From positions 1,426,001 to 1,490,000 of the forward strand of contig NC_135146.1 of the NCBI RefSeq assembly GCF_051014445.1: a DNA stretch of 64,000 bases, written 5' to 3'. How positions within the stretch are numbered: the stretch's first letter is position 1; the number at the start of each line of letters is the position of its first letter. The notes below the pieces were generated by a model. It did no database searches, was not told where the DNA came from, and saw only the letters and a list, made by a program, of their open reading frames with translations. The stretch comes from Colletes latitarsis. Taxonomy: Eukaryota; Arthropoda; Insecta; Hymenoptera; Colletidae. The position numbers and the translations under genes are program-made. Shown piece by piece: positions 49,801 to 61,000 of the stretch.

Positions 49801-52800
49801 CTAGTAAGAAAGCAGGAAGCTAGTGCGGAAGCAGTAAGCTAGGACGCAAGCATCAAGGTAGCATGCAAGCGTTAAGCGTGCAGGCTAGCAGTAAGCAACC
49901 AGCAAGGTTGTAAGCAAGCATTGAGCTTGCAAGCGAGCAGGATACTAGCAAGGAAGCTGTAAGCTTGTAAGCAAGCAGTAAGCTAGCAACAAAGCAGTTA
50001 GCTAGTAAGGAAGTAGTATTCTAGTTTGCAAGCAGTAAGCTAGAATGCAAGCATCAAGCTAGCTGGCAAGCAGGAAGCGAGTAAGCTAGGAGTAAGCTTG
50101 TAAGCGAGCTGTGAGCTACTAAGCTAGTAGTACGCTTGTAAGCAACTAGTGAGCTAGTAAGGAAGCAGGAAGCTTGTATGTAAGCAGTAAGCTAGAAAGT
50201 AAGCTGCAAGCTAGCACGCAAGTGGTGAGCGTGTAAGCTATCAGTAAGCTTGTAAGCAAGCAGTGAGCTAGTATGCGTGCTGGAACCTAGTAAAGATGCA
50301 GTATTGTTGTAAGCAAGCAGTAAGCGCGTAACAAAGCAGTCTGCCAGTAACAAAGCAGTAAACTATTAAGCAAGCAGAAAGTTGGTAAGAAAGACGTTAG
50401 CTAGAGAGCACGCAGTAAGCTAGTAAGGAAACAGTATCCTAGTAAGCAAGCAGTAAGATAGTAAGCAACCAGTAGGCTAGTAAGGAAGCTGTAAGCGAGT
50501 AAGAAATCAGTTAGCTAGTAAGGATGTCGAAAGCTAGAAAGCAAGCTGTACGTTAGTAAGCAAGCAGTAAGCTAGTGAGCAAGCAGTAAGCTAGTAAACA
50601 AGCAGAGTGCTCGTAAGCGAGGAGGTTGCTAGAAGGGAAGCGTTATGATAGTAAGCAACAAGTAAGCTAGTATGCAAGCAGTTAGCTGGTAAGGATGCAG
50701 TTAGCTAGTAAGCAAGCAGTTACCTAGTAAGAAAGCAGTATGCTCGCAAGCAAGCAGTTACCTGGTAAGCATGAAGTGAGCCAGTAAGCCAGAACGAAGC
50801 TAGTAAGGAAGCAGCATGCTAGTAGGCAAGCAGGAAGCGAGTAACAAAGCTGTAACCTAGGATGCAAGCAGTCAGCTAGTAAGCAAGCTGCAAGCTAGTA
50901 AACCAGCAGTAAGCCCGAGTGCAAGCAGCAGTCTAGAAATCAAGCAGCAGGCGAGTAAGCTAGCTGTAAGCTAGTAAGCAAGCAGTAAGCTAGTAAGCAA
51001 GCAGCTGTCTAGTAAGAATGCAGTTAGCCAATGCGCATGCAGTAAACTAGCAAGCAACCAGTGAACTTGTAAGCAAGCAGAAAGCTTGAGACATAGCTGT
51101 AAGTTAGTAAGAAATCAGAATGCTAGAAAGCAAGCAGTAATCTAGAAAGCAAGCTGCAGGCTAGTAAGCAAGCAGTAAGCCCGATAGCAAGCAGCAAGCT
51201 AGCAAGCAAGCTGCAGGCGGGTAAGCTAGCTGTAAGCTATTAAGCAAGCAGTGAGCTAGTAGTCGAGGAGGAAGCAAGTGAGGAAGCAGTAGGCTAATAA
51301 GCAAGCGGTAAGCTAGAAAGCAAGCAGCAGGCTAGTAAGCAGGCAGTTAGCTAGTAAGCGAGCAGAAAGCTAGTATAGAAGCAGTATGCAATTAAGCTAG
51401 CAGTATGCTAGTAAGCAAGCAGCAGGCTGGTAAGAAAGCAATTATCCACTAAGAAAGCAGTGTGCTAGTAAGAAAGCAGTGTGCTAGTAAGCAGGCAGCT
51501 AGTAAGCGAGCAGGAAGCTACTAAGGAAGCAGTAAGCTAGCAAGCAAGCAGTAAGCGATTAAGCTAGCAGTATGCTAGCAAGCATGCAGTAAGCTAGTAA
51601 ACTACCAGAACGCTAGTAAGCAAGCAGTAAGCTTGTAAGCAAGCAGTAAGGTAGTAAGGAAGCAGTATGCTAGTAAGCAAGCAGCAGGCAAGTAAAGATG
51701 CAGTTAGTTAGTAGGGAAGCAGTAAGATTGTAGCAAAGCAGTAAGCTGGTACACAAGCAAGAAGCTAGTAAGGAACCATTAAACTAGTAAACAACCAGGA
51801 AGTTAGTAACAAAGCACTTTGCTAGTAAGGAAGCAGCTGCCTAGTAAGCATGCAGTAAGCTAGTAAGCAAGCTGTAATCTAGAATGCAAGCAGCAACCTT
51901 CAAAGCAAGCAGTAAGCTAGAACACAAGCGGCAGGCTTGAATGCATGCAGTATGCGAGAATGCTTGCAGTAAGCTAGCAAGCAAGCAGACAGCTAGTAAG
52001 CAAGTGGTAAGCTAGTAATCAATAAGTAAACTAATAAGCAAGCAGCAAGCTAGTAAGAAAGCAGTTAGCTAGTTAAAGCGCAGTATGCTAGTAAACAAGC
52101 GGTAAGCTAGTAAGCAAGCAGAAAGCTAGTAAGGAAGCGGCACGCTAGAAAGCAAGCGGCGAGCCAGTAAGCAAGCAGTGAGCTAGAGAGCAATCAGCAG
52201 GCTATTTGGAAAGCAGTTAACTATTCAGATAGCAGTATGCTAGTGTGTAGTAAGCAGTAAAGAAGGAGTTCGATAGCAATCTGGCTGTATGCTAGTAAGC
52301 AACCAGTAAGCTAGTAAGCAAGCAATTAGCTAGTATGCAAGCAGTAAGCTAGTGAGCATGCAGTTAGCTAGAAAGCAAGCAGCAATCTAGTAAGCAAGCA
52401 GTAAGCGAGCGTGGTAGCAGTAAGCTAGTAAGTAAGCAGTGAGTTAGTAAGCGTGGAGGAAGCTAGTTAGCAAGCAGTAACCGAGTAAGCTAGCTGTATG
52501 CTAGTAAGGAAGCAGTAAGCTGGTAGGCATGCAGTGAGCTAGTAAGGCTCCAGTATGATAGTAGTCAAGCAGTATGCCAGAAAACAGGCAGTGTGCTAGT
52601 AAGAAACCAATTAGCTAGTTAACAAGCAGTGAGCTAGTAAGAAAGCAATTGGCTAGTAAGCAAGCAGTAAGCAGGAAGGCAAGTAGTTAGCTTGTGAGCT
52701 AGCAGTGAGCTAGTAAGCGAGGAGGAAGCTGGTTTGCAAGCAGTTAGCGAGAAATCTAGCTGTAAGCTTGAAAGCTACCAGAAAGGTAGTAAGCAAGCAA

Positions 52801-55159
52801 CAGGCAAGTGAGAAAGCGGTTATCTAGCAAGGAGGTTGTATGCTAGTAAGCAAGCAGTGAGCTAGTAAGCAAGCAGTAATTAGGTAAGCTAGCTGTATGT
52901 TAGTAAGCAAGCAGTAAGCTAGTAAGAAACAAGTAAACTAGTGTGCATGCAGCAGGCTACCAAGGGAGCAATTAGCTAGTAACAAAGCATTATGCTAGCT
53001 AAGCTACCAGAAAGCTAGTAAGCAAGCAACTGGCTAGTACGAATGCGGTTAGATAGTAAGAAGGCAGTATGCTAGTAAGCAAGCAGGAAGCTAGTAAGGA
53101 AGCAGTGAACTAATAAGTGAGCAGGGAGTTGGAAAGCATGCCGTGAACTAGTAAAAAAGCAGTAAGCTAGTAAGCAAGTAGTAACCTTGTATACAAGCAG
53201 CAAGCTAGTAAGCGAGCATTAAGCGAGTAGGCTAGCTGTAAGATAGTAAGCAAGCGGTAATCTAGTAAGCAAGCAGTGAGTTAGTAAGCAAGCAGGACGC
53301 TTGCAAGGAAGCAGTGGGATAGCAAGCGAGCAGGGTCTAGTAAGGAAGCAGTATACTAGTAAGCAAGCAGGAACCTAGTCCGGAAGCAGTTTCCTAAAAA
53401 GCAAGCAGCGGGCTAGTAAGCATGCAGTAAGCGAGCAAGCTAGAACTAAGCAGGTAAGCAACAGGTAAGCCAGCAAGCAAGCAGTAAGCAGGTAGGTAAG
53501 CAGTTAGCTAGGAAGGTAGTAGTAACCTAGTAAGCAAGCAACAAGCTAGTAGGCAAGCCGTGAGCTAGTAAGCGATGAGGAAGCTAGTAAGGAAGCTGTA
53601 TGCTAGTAAGCATGCAGTAACCTTCAAAACATGCATCAACATAGCAAGCATACAGTATGCTAGGATGCAAGCATCAAGCTAGTAAGAAAGCAGTTAGCTA
53701 TTCAGCATGCAGTAAACAAGTAAGCAAGCAGTAAGCTACTAAGAAACCAGTAAGCTAGTAAGCAAGCAGTAAGCTGGTAAGGAAGCAGGTAGCCAGTAAG
53801 AAAGCAGTAAGCTAGTAAGCAACCAGTAAGCTAGTAAGAAAGCAGTAAGCCAGTAAGCAAGCAGTAAACTGGAAAGCAAGCTGCAAGCTAGTAAGAAAGC
53901 AGTATGCTGGGAAGGAAGTCGTAAGATAGTAAGCTAGCAGTGAGCTAGTTAGCGAGCGTTTAGTTAGCAAGGAAGCAGTATGGTAGTAAGCAAGCGGTAA
54001 GATAGTAAGCAAGGATTTAGCTAGTGAGCAAGCAGCATGCTAGTAAGAAAGCTGTTAGCTAGTAAGGAAGCAGTATGCAAGTAAGCAAGCAGTAAGGTAG
54101 CAAGCAAGTAGTAAGCTAGTATACCTGCAGTGAGATAGTAAGCGTGCAGGAAGGTAGTGAGGAGGCAATATTCTAGTAAGCATCCAGTACGCTTGTAAGC
54201 AAGTAGTGAGCAAGTAAGCAGGCTGTAAGCTTGTAAGCAAGCAGTAACATAGTTAACAAGCAGTGACATAGAAAAAAAGCAATTAGCTAGTAAGCAAGTA
54301 GTATACTAATAAGCAAGCTGTAAGATAGCAAAAAAGCAGTTAGCTAGTAAGAGAGCGCTTATGCTAGTAAGCAACCAGTAAGCTAGTAAGCCAACAGTAA
54401 GCTAGTAATCAAGCAGCAAGCTTGTAATCAAGCAGTAAGCTAGAAAGCAAGGAGCAGGCTGGTAGGAAAGCAGTTATCTAGTAAGCGACCAGCAAGCTAT
54501 TAATGAAGCAGTGAGCTAGTAAGCAAGCAGGAAGCTAGTAAGAAAGCACTAAGCTATAAAGCAAGCAGCGGGCTACAAAGCAAGCAGCAGGGTAGCACGA
54601 AAGCAGGTAGCTTGTAAATAAGCTGTAAGGTAGTAAAAAAGGAGTAAGCTAGTAAGCTACCAGTAAGCTAGTAAACAAGCACTAGAATGGAAAGCAAGCA
54701 GCAGGGTAGTAAGGAAGCTGTATGATAGTAAGCAAGCAATATGCTTGAAAGCATCCAGCATGCTAGTATGAAGGCTGTCAGCTAGAAAGGAAGAAGCAGG
54801 CAAGTTAGAAAGCTGTCTGCTATTAAGCAAGCATGAAGCTAGTAAGCAAGCAGTAAGCTAGAAGGCAAGTAGCAGGCAAGTAAGAAAGTAGTTAGCTAGT
54901 AAGCAAGCAGTAACCTAATAAGCAAGCAGTGAGCCAGTATGCAAGCAGTAAGCTAGTAAGCAGGCAGTGAGTTAGTAAGCAAGCGGTAAGTAAGAAATCT
55001 AGCAGTAAGCTAGTTAGCGAGAAGGAAGCTAGTAAGGAAGTAGTAAACAGCAGAATGCAGGTAAACAAGCAGTAAGCTAGCAAGCAACCAGTGAGCTAGT
55101 AAGCATGCATTCTGCTAGTAAGCAACCAGTAAGCTAGTAAGGTAGCACTAAGCGAGAGA

Positions 55160-55170
55160 GCAAGGAGGAC

Positions 55171-55172
<2 letters not shown>
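55160..55172. repeat. Target-site duplication of copy B, left
   Basis: GCAAGGAGGACAC at 55160-55172 is repeated at 56798-56810. The next base (T) is ambiguous because it merges with the poly(T). It is 13-14 bp and flanks copy B exactly, as expected of target-primed reverse transcription. Confidence 0.9.
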
Positions 55173-55201
<29 letters not shown>

Positions 55202-55717
55202 GTCGTGGGGAAAATCTTCGAAAGACTCCCTCCCACCTCCTTGGGGAGAGGTGGGAGGGGTGTGTGGGATTCCCCGCGCCCGTACAACGACAGGCGCGGG
55301 ACCTACCCACTAAAAACCCCACGGTGACCCTTCGGCACGCTTTGGGAGGATACCGGGAATCGCTCGAAGCATTCTTCCGGTATCCTCCCCGTGCCCGCGC
55401 TTTCGCGCCCATCCCCCGGGGGGACAATCGGTCCCCCCAGTAGACACACTGCCTCATAGCGGCGGGACGGGGCCACTCCATCCCGCCGCTATCCGTCCCG
55501 GGGCCGCGTTTAGTGGCGGCTGCGAGCCCCAACTCGCAACCGCCCGCGACCCCGTTTCCACCCCTCGGTGGCCGGGCGTTCATGGCCGCACCAGACCGCC
55601 GAGGGTGCCTCCCCTTGCGTCGGACCGGTAGGGGGAGGCACTCCTACCCCCAACCGGTCCGACCCGGCGCCGCCTGGCGGGAGGAGGGTCCCCTCAGGAC
55701 CCCCCTCCCAGCCTAGG
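55202..55717 (-). other. Copy B 3' UTR
   Basis: About 516 bp lie between the ORF2 stop and the poly(A), almost identical to that of element C. The 13-bp stem GGGAGGATACCGG / CCGGTATCCTCCC lies at 55344-55356 and 55377-55389. The other two stems are also present. Confidence 0.88.
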
Positions 55718-56797
55718 TCATCCGCCACGCCGAGGCGGCCGCCCGCGACGCCTCGCGACCGGGCGACGACCTCGGGCCACCGCACGAGCGCGAGCTTCAG
55801 CGCGCCGCTGAAGCTCGCGCTCCCTCCCCGCGGCCTCCTTCTGCAACATTACGTTCTCGCAGAAGGAGGCCACGGCCCTCCACTTCTCCTCGCTGCCGAG
55901 CATGGCGCGCACCACGCCCGGCAGCGAGACATCCCGCCCGACGACGCCGACCAGGACACGGCGCTCCCCCTCCCACGCGGGGCATACCTCCAGGGTATGA
56001 TCCGCCGTGTCCTGCTCAGCGTCGCAGTGGCAGCAACGCGCCGTCGGCTCCTTCCCTATCCGGCACAGGTATCTTCCGAAGCTGCCATGCCCGGAAAATA
56101 CCTGTGCCAGCCGGTAGGTGAGGCTGCCATGGCCTCTGTCCAGCCACTCCTTCAGGAGTGGCCGAACAGCCCCGACAGTCCGGTGCCCCGCGGTTGGCAG
56201 AGCCAGCCGCTCCTGCCACGCGAGCACCACGGACTGCCGGGCCTGGCGCTTCAAATCGCCCCAAGCAGGTTCCTGCCCGCCCGGGACCGCCCCCACCCCC
56301 GCGCGACGGTCGACGCGGTGCCGGTACATCACCGCGTGCGACCGCGCGAGCAGGTCCATGGGCGGCATCCCCGCTAGAACCGTCGCCGCCTCATGTGACA
56401 TGGTCCGATACCCGCGGACGACCCTGAGCGCCATGCGCCTCTGCACCCGACGCAGCATAGTCATGCTGCGCCGGGAGGCAGCCAGGTCGTCCGCCCAGAC
56501 GGGGGCCCCGTATAGGGCCACCGACTGGACCATTGCCACATAGAGGCGACGAACTCGGCCCGCCGGGCCCCCCAGGTTGGGCAGGATCCGGCCCAGAGCC
56601 GCAACCATCCTTTCCAACCGGGGGACCAGGCAGCGGAAATGCTTCTCGAAACGCCAGTGGCTATCGAGGATCAGCCCCAGATACCTGATCTGGGGCTTCA
56701 CCTCGATGTCAGCCCCACCCACCCGAATCAGAGGGGGTGGCGGCTCCTGCCGAGGTGAATGAAACGCAATCACCTCGGTCTTATGGACCGCCACCGT
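55718..56797 (-). pseudogene. ORF2 C-terminal fragment of copy B
   Basis: An open frame of about 360 codons is equivalent to residues 702-1060 of the element C ORF2. It covers the region after the YADD catalytic motif, the thumb-like segment and the C-terminal zinc motif. It lacks the endonuclease and all catalytic residues of the polymerase. It has no stop codon or frameshift, in keeping with recent insertion, but also has no native start codon. It is a fragment, not a gene. Differences from element C include a GAG/GAC change before PPPPL and a Gly/Asp change in the LGSEEKW region. Confidence 0.93.
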
Positions 56798-57476
56798 GCA
56801 AGGAGGACACTGGTAAGAAAGCAGTTAGCTAGTAAGCATGCAGTAAGCTAGAATGCAAATAGCAGGCCTGCAAGAAAGCAGTTATCTAGTATGCAAGCAG
56901 TAAGCTGTGTAAGGAAGCACTATGCTAAAAAGCAAGCAGCGGGCTAGTAAGCAAGCTGTAGGCGAGTAAGCTAACAGTAAGCTAGTAAGTGAGCAGTAAG
57001 CAAGCAAAGAAGCAGTGAGCTTGTAAGAAAGCAATTAGATACTAAACAAGCAGTGAGCTAGTACGAAAGCAATCAGCTAGTAAGCAAGCAGTAGTCGAGT
57101 AAGGTAGCTGTAAGCTAGTAAGCAAGGAGTAAGATAGTAAGAAAGCACTAAGCTAGAAAGCAAGCAGCAGGTAAGTGAGCATGCAGTAATCGTGTATGGT
57201 AGCAGTATGCTAGTAAGCAGGCAGTGTGCTAGTAAGCAAGCAGGAAGCTAGTATGCAAACAGTGAGCTAGTAAGCGAGCAAGAAGCTAGTAAGATAGCAG
57301 TGTGCTAGTAAGCAAGCAGTAAGCTAGTATGCAAACAGTAAGATAGTAAGCAAGCAGTAAACTGGCATGAATGCTATTAGCGTGATAGCAAGCAGTAAGC
57401 TATTAAGCAGCCAGTGAGCAAGCAAGCAAGCGGTGAGCTAGCAAGCGTGGAGAAAGCTAGTATGGAAGCAGTATGC
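56798..57476. repeat. Satellite B segment between copies B and element C
   Basis: About 36 units of the 19-bp repeat. The first 13 bases (56798-56810) are the right-hand target duplication of copy B. The stretch 57269-57476 is nearly identical to 63576-63783, showing that it belongs to a 304-bp (16-unit) higher-order repeat that element C later interrupted. Nothing else is seen here. Confidence 0.93.
57462..57476. repeat. Target-site duplication of element C, left
   Basis: ATGGAAGCAGTATGC precedes the poly(T) and is repeated at 63465-63479 after the other end of the element. The 15-bp length is independently confirmed. The offset between flanking satellite blocks (6,307 bp) equals element length (5,988) + one 304-bp satellite period + 15. 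Confidence 0.93.
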
Positions 57477-57529
57477 TTTTTTTTTTTTTTTTTTTTTTTT
57501 TTTGTCGTGGGGAAAATCTTCGAAAGACT

Positions 57530-57561
57530 CCCTCCCACCTCCTTGGGGAGAGGTGGGAGGG
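57530..57561 (-). other. 3'-UTR hairpin 3 (12-bp stem)
   Basis: Arms 57530-57541 (CCCTCCCACCTC) and 57550-57561 (GAGGTGGGAGGG) are perfect complements around an 8-nt loop, about 26 nt from the poly(A). In copy A the equivalent stem has one base changed, still able to pair in RNA as G-U. Confidence 0.8.
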
Positions 57562-57574
57562 GTGTGTGGGATTC

Positions 57575-57602
57575 CCCGCGCCCGTACAACGACAGGCGCG
57601 GG
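57575..57602 (-). other. 3'-UTR hairpin 2 (11-bp stem)
   Basis: Arms 57575-57585 and 57592-57602 pair over 11 positions around a 6-nt loop, with one G-U pair in the element RNA. In copy A the same position is a G-C pair and the loop sequence differs. Pairing is therefore conserved while sequence changes. Confidence 0.8.
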
Positions 57603-57645
57603 ACCTACCCACTAAAAACCCCACGGTGACCCTTCGGCACGCTTT

Positions 57646-57691
57646 GGGAGGATACCGGGAATCGCTCGAAGCATTCTTCCGGTATCCTCCC
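57646..57691 (-). other. 3'-UTR hairpin 1 (13-bp stem)
   Basis: GGGAGGATACCGG (57646-57658) and CCGGTATCCTCCC (57679-57691) form a perfect 13-bp stem around a 20-nt loop that has further short complementary segments. It is present in all three copies. Copy A has one change in the innermost pair, leaving a G-U pair. Confidence 0.85.
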
Positions 57692-58019
57692 CGTGCCCGC
57701 GCTTTCGCGCCCATCCCCCGGGGGGACAATCGGTCCCCCCAGTAGACTCACTGCCTCATAGCGGCGGGACGGGGCCACTCCATCCCGCCGCTATCCGTCC
57801 CGGGGCCGCGTTTAGTGGCGGCTGCGAGCCCCAACTCGCAACCGCCCGCGACCCCGTTTCCACCCCTCGGCGGCCGGGCGTTCATGGCCGCACCAGACCG
57901 CCGAGGGTGCCTCCCCTTGCGTCGGACCGGTAGGGGGAGGCACTCCTACCCCCAACCGGTCCGACCCGGCGCCGCCTGGCGGGAGGAGGGTCCCCTCAGG
58001 ACCCCCCTCCCAGCCTAGG

Positions 58020-61000
58020 TCATCCGCCACGCCGAGGCGGCCGCCCGCGACGCCTCGCGACCGGGCGACGACCTCGGGCCACCGCACGAGCGCGAGCTTC
58101 AGCGCGCCGCTGAAGCTCGCGCTCCCTCCCCGCGGCCTCCTTCTGCAACATTACGTTCTCGCAGAAGGAGGCCACGGCCCTCCACTTCTCCTCGCTGTCG
58201 AGCATGGCGCGCACCACGCCCGGCAGCGAGACATCCCGCCCGACGACGCCGACCAGGACACGGCGCTCCCCCTCCCACGCGGGGCATACCTCCAGGGTAT
58301 GATCCGCCGTGTCCTGCTCAGCGTCGCAGTGGCAGCAACGCGCCGTCGGCTCCTTCCCTATCCGGCACAGGTATCTTCCGAAGCTGCCATGCCCGGAAAA
58401 TACCTGTGCCAGCCGGTAGGTGAGGCTGCCATGGCCTCTGTCCAGCCACTCCTTCAGGAGTGGCCGAACAGCCCCGACAGTCCGGTGCCCCGCGGTTGGC
58501 AGAGCCAGCCGCTCCTGCCACGCGAGCAACACGGACTGCCGGGCCTGGCGCTTCAAATCGCCCCAAGCAGGTTCCTGCCCGCCCGGGACCGCCCCCACCC
58601 CCGCGCGACGGTCGACGCGGTGCCGGTACATCACCGCGTGCGACCGCGCGAGCAGGTCCATGGGCGGCATCCCCGCTAGAACCGTCGCCGCCTCATGTGA
58701 CATGGTCCGATACCCGCGGACGACCCTGAGCGCCATGCGCCTCTGCACCCGACGCAGCATAGTCATGCTGCGCCGGGAGGCAGCCAGGTCGTCCGCCCAG
58801 ACGGGGGCCCCGTATAGGGCCACCGACTGGACCATTGCCACATAGAGGCGACGAACTCGGCCCGCCGGGCCCCCCAGGTTGGGCAGGATCCGGCCCAGAG
58901 CCGCAACCATCCTTTCCAACCGGGGGACCAGGCAGCGGAAATGCTTCTCGAAGCGCCAGTGGCTATCGAGGATCAGCCCCAGATACCTGATCTGGGGCTT
59001 CACCTCGATGTCAGCCCCACCCACCCGAATCAGAGGGGGTGGCGGATCCTGCCGAGGTGAATGAAACGCAATCACCTCGGTCTTATGGACCGCCACCGTC
59101 ATCCCCATCCCCCTGATCCGGTCGACGACGCGTTGCGACCCCTCCTCCGCGCGACGCATGGCCCTCCCCCAGTGCGCCCCGACGGCCAGCACCAGTGTGT
59201 CATCCGCATAACACACCGTGCTGACGCCGTCGGGGAGGCCGGCCCGCAACACCGAGTCGTACGCGATGTTCCACAGGAGTGGCCCGAGGACCGACCCCTG
59301 CGGAACACCGCAGTACACCTCCCTCCGCATATCACCATCCCGGCCCGGATACTCGATCCACCTGCCGCGGAGATAATCCCCGACGACCGCCCTGAGACAA
59401 GGGGGGACCCGATGATATTCGAGCCCCCTCCTTATCTCTTCCCAGGGGAGGGTGTTAAAGGCATTGGCAATATCCAAGGATATTGCCAATACCACTCCTC
59501 CCCGGGAGACGGCCGCCTCCGAGAGGGCCCTCACACGACCTATCGCGTCGATAGTCGATCGGCCCCCCCGGAAACCGAACTGGCAGTCGGCCAGACCGGG
59601 ATCACCCCGCGACAGGTGCTCGACGAGGCGGGCAGCAATCACACGCTCGAAGAGCTTGCCCACCTCGTCGAGGAGACAAATGGGCCGGTATGCGGAGGGA
59701 GACTCCGCGGGCCGACCCTCCTTCCGGAGGAGGACCATCCTCGCCACCTTCCAACTGGGGGGGAATCGCCCGTCCCTCAGGCAGCGGTCGAACAACCGCC
59801 TGAGGTCGGCCCCAAGGACGCCCTGGGTCAAGACCCAAACCCGGCCGGGCACACCATCCGGACCCGGGGCCGTGTTACGAACCCCGAGCCGTCTGATGGC
59901 CGCTGCCAGCTCCTCCTGCGTGACCCCCAGCTCGGCCGTCCACTCCACTGGGACAGCCGCCGCCGCCGGAGGACGCGGTCCCCTCTCCCCAATTGGGAAG
60001 AGTGTATTGACCACGTCCTCCAGCAGCCGGGGGTCAAGACCCTCGGTGACGGGGGGCGCCCACGGGCGGAGCTTATTCAGCACCACCTTATATGGGCGCC
60101 CCCATGGATCGTCATCAAGGGTCTGGAGGAGCTCCTTCCATGCCTGGGTCTTGGCCCGTTTGATGGCGACCTGCAGAGCAACCCGCGCCACGCGGTATGC
60201 TCCATACAGGTCATCAGCTGCCCTCGCTCGCGCCACGCCGTCGCCTGTACGTTGACGACGGCGCAAGCGGGTGTACTGGCGCCGGGCGCGGACAGTCGCG
60301 ACTCGCAACTCCGCGATCGCGTCCGACCACCAGTACACCGCCCGGCGAGGAGAAGCCCGCCCGACCCGAGGCATCGCCGCGTCGCAAATACCCGCGACCA
60401 ATGCTCCGAGCCGGGCGACCTCCTCCTCTATGCTCGGCAACTCGGCCGCTCCCTGCGGCCAAGTTGCAGCGTGGGCAGCTGCCATCAGGGCGTCCTTGTC
60501 CAGGCGCCGAAGCGCCCAGCGGCGTGGTGGGGTGCCACGCAGGCGGCCGTGTCGGGATGCACTCGCGGCGGCAGAGACCTCCATCCGGATGTACCGGTGA
60601 TCGGAGAGTGTCTCTGCCCCCGCGACCACGTGCCAACCCGACACCATGCGCACGGCGTTGGGGGTCGCGAATCCAACATCCACGATGGACCCCCCATATC
60701 GCCGCACGCATGTGTGCTCCGACCCCCGGTTCAATACCCGGAGGTCGAGCCCCGCCGCCCAATCGCCCAGGATCCCGCCGCGAACGGAGGTCCTGGGGGA
60801 TCCCCAAGCCACCGACTTGGCATTAAAATCCCCCAGGACCAGCACCGGCCGGGCCGCGTAGCGCTGCACGCATGCCGCGACCTCGGCCAAGTACAGCTCG
60901 AACGCAGCGTGACCGCTACGGGGCGAAATGTAGCACCCCACCACAGCGACTCCCCCCCAGTCCACGGCGACGAATCCCCGACCGCGCTCCAACAAGGAGA

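Larger units (their letters stand above)
46890..55172. repeat. Satellite B (19-bp minisatellite), main block
   Basis: About 8.3 kb, some 435 units, of a 19-bp repeat with consensus AGTAAGCAAGCAGTAAGCT. Typical runs are clear around 53760-53880, where successive units differ by one or two bases. Most variation is single substitutions, plus units shortened or lengthened by a few bases. A favourite multi-unit phrase, GAGCTAGTAAGCGAGGAGG followed by AAGCTAGTAAGGAAGCAG, recurs (near 48090, 48235, 48625), showing local block amplification. Because 19 is not a multiple of 3, the open frames here are chance hydrophobic read-throughs. I see no gene or other insertion in this block. Confidence 0.95.
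55173..56797 (-). mobile_element. Copy B: 5'-truncated GC-rich R1-clade element
   Basis: This - strand copy of the element C family starts with a 29-nt poly(T) (poly(A) of the element), then the complete 3' UTR and the last third of ORF2. It stops at 56797, where satellite B resumes. Over the shared 1.6 kb it differs from element C at only a handful of positions (for example 55446 against 57748, and three amino-acid changes in ORF2), so the two insertions are recent and close relatives. The 13-14-bp duplication shows an ordinary, but prematurely ended, insertion event. Confidence 0.95.
57504..58019 (-). other. Element C 3' UTR
   Basis: Untranslated RNA sequence of 516 nt between the ORF2 stop and poly(A). 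It is very GC-rich, with three strong stem-loops in its last 190 nt (annotated separately). In this type of element the 3' UTR is where the reverse transcriptase recognises its template. Confidence 0.88.

Noticed and set aside
47320..54269. Hydrophobic leucine/tyrosine/alanine-rich small open frames on the - strand
   Set aside because: They are produced by translating the 19-bp minisatellite. The unit is not a multiple of three and frames open and close by chance mutations.
46890..55172. CRISPR-like regular array
   Set aside because: There are no spacers. The 19-bp units are contiguous and diverged, and the context is eukaryotic.
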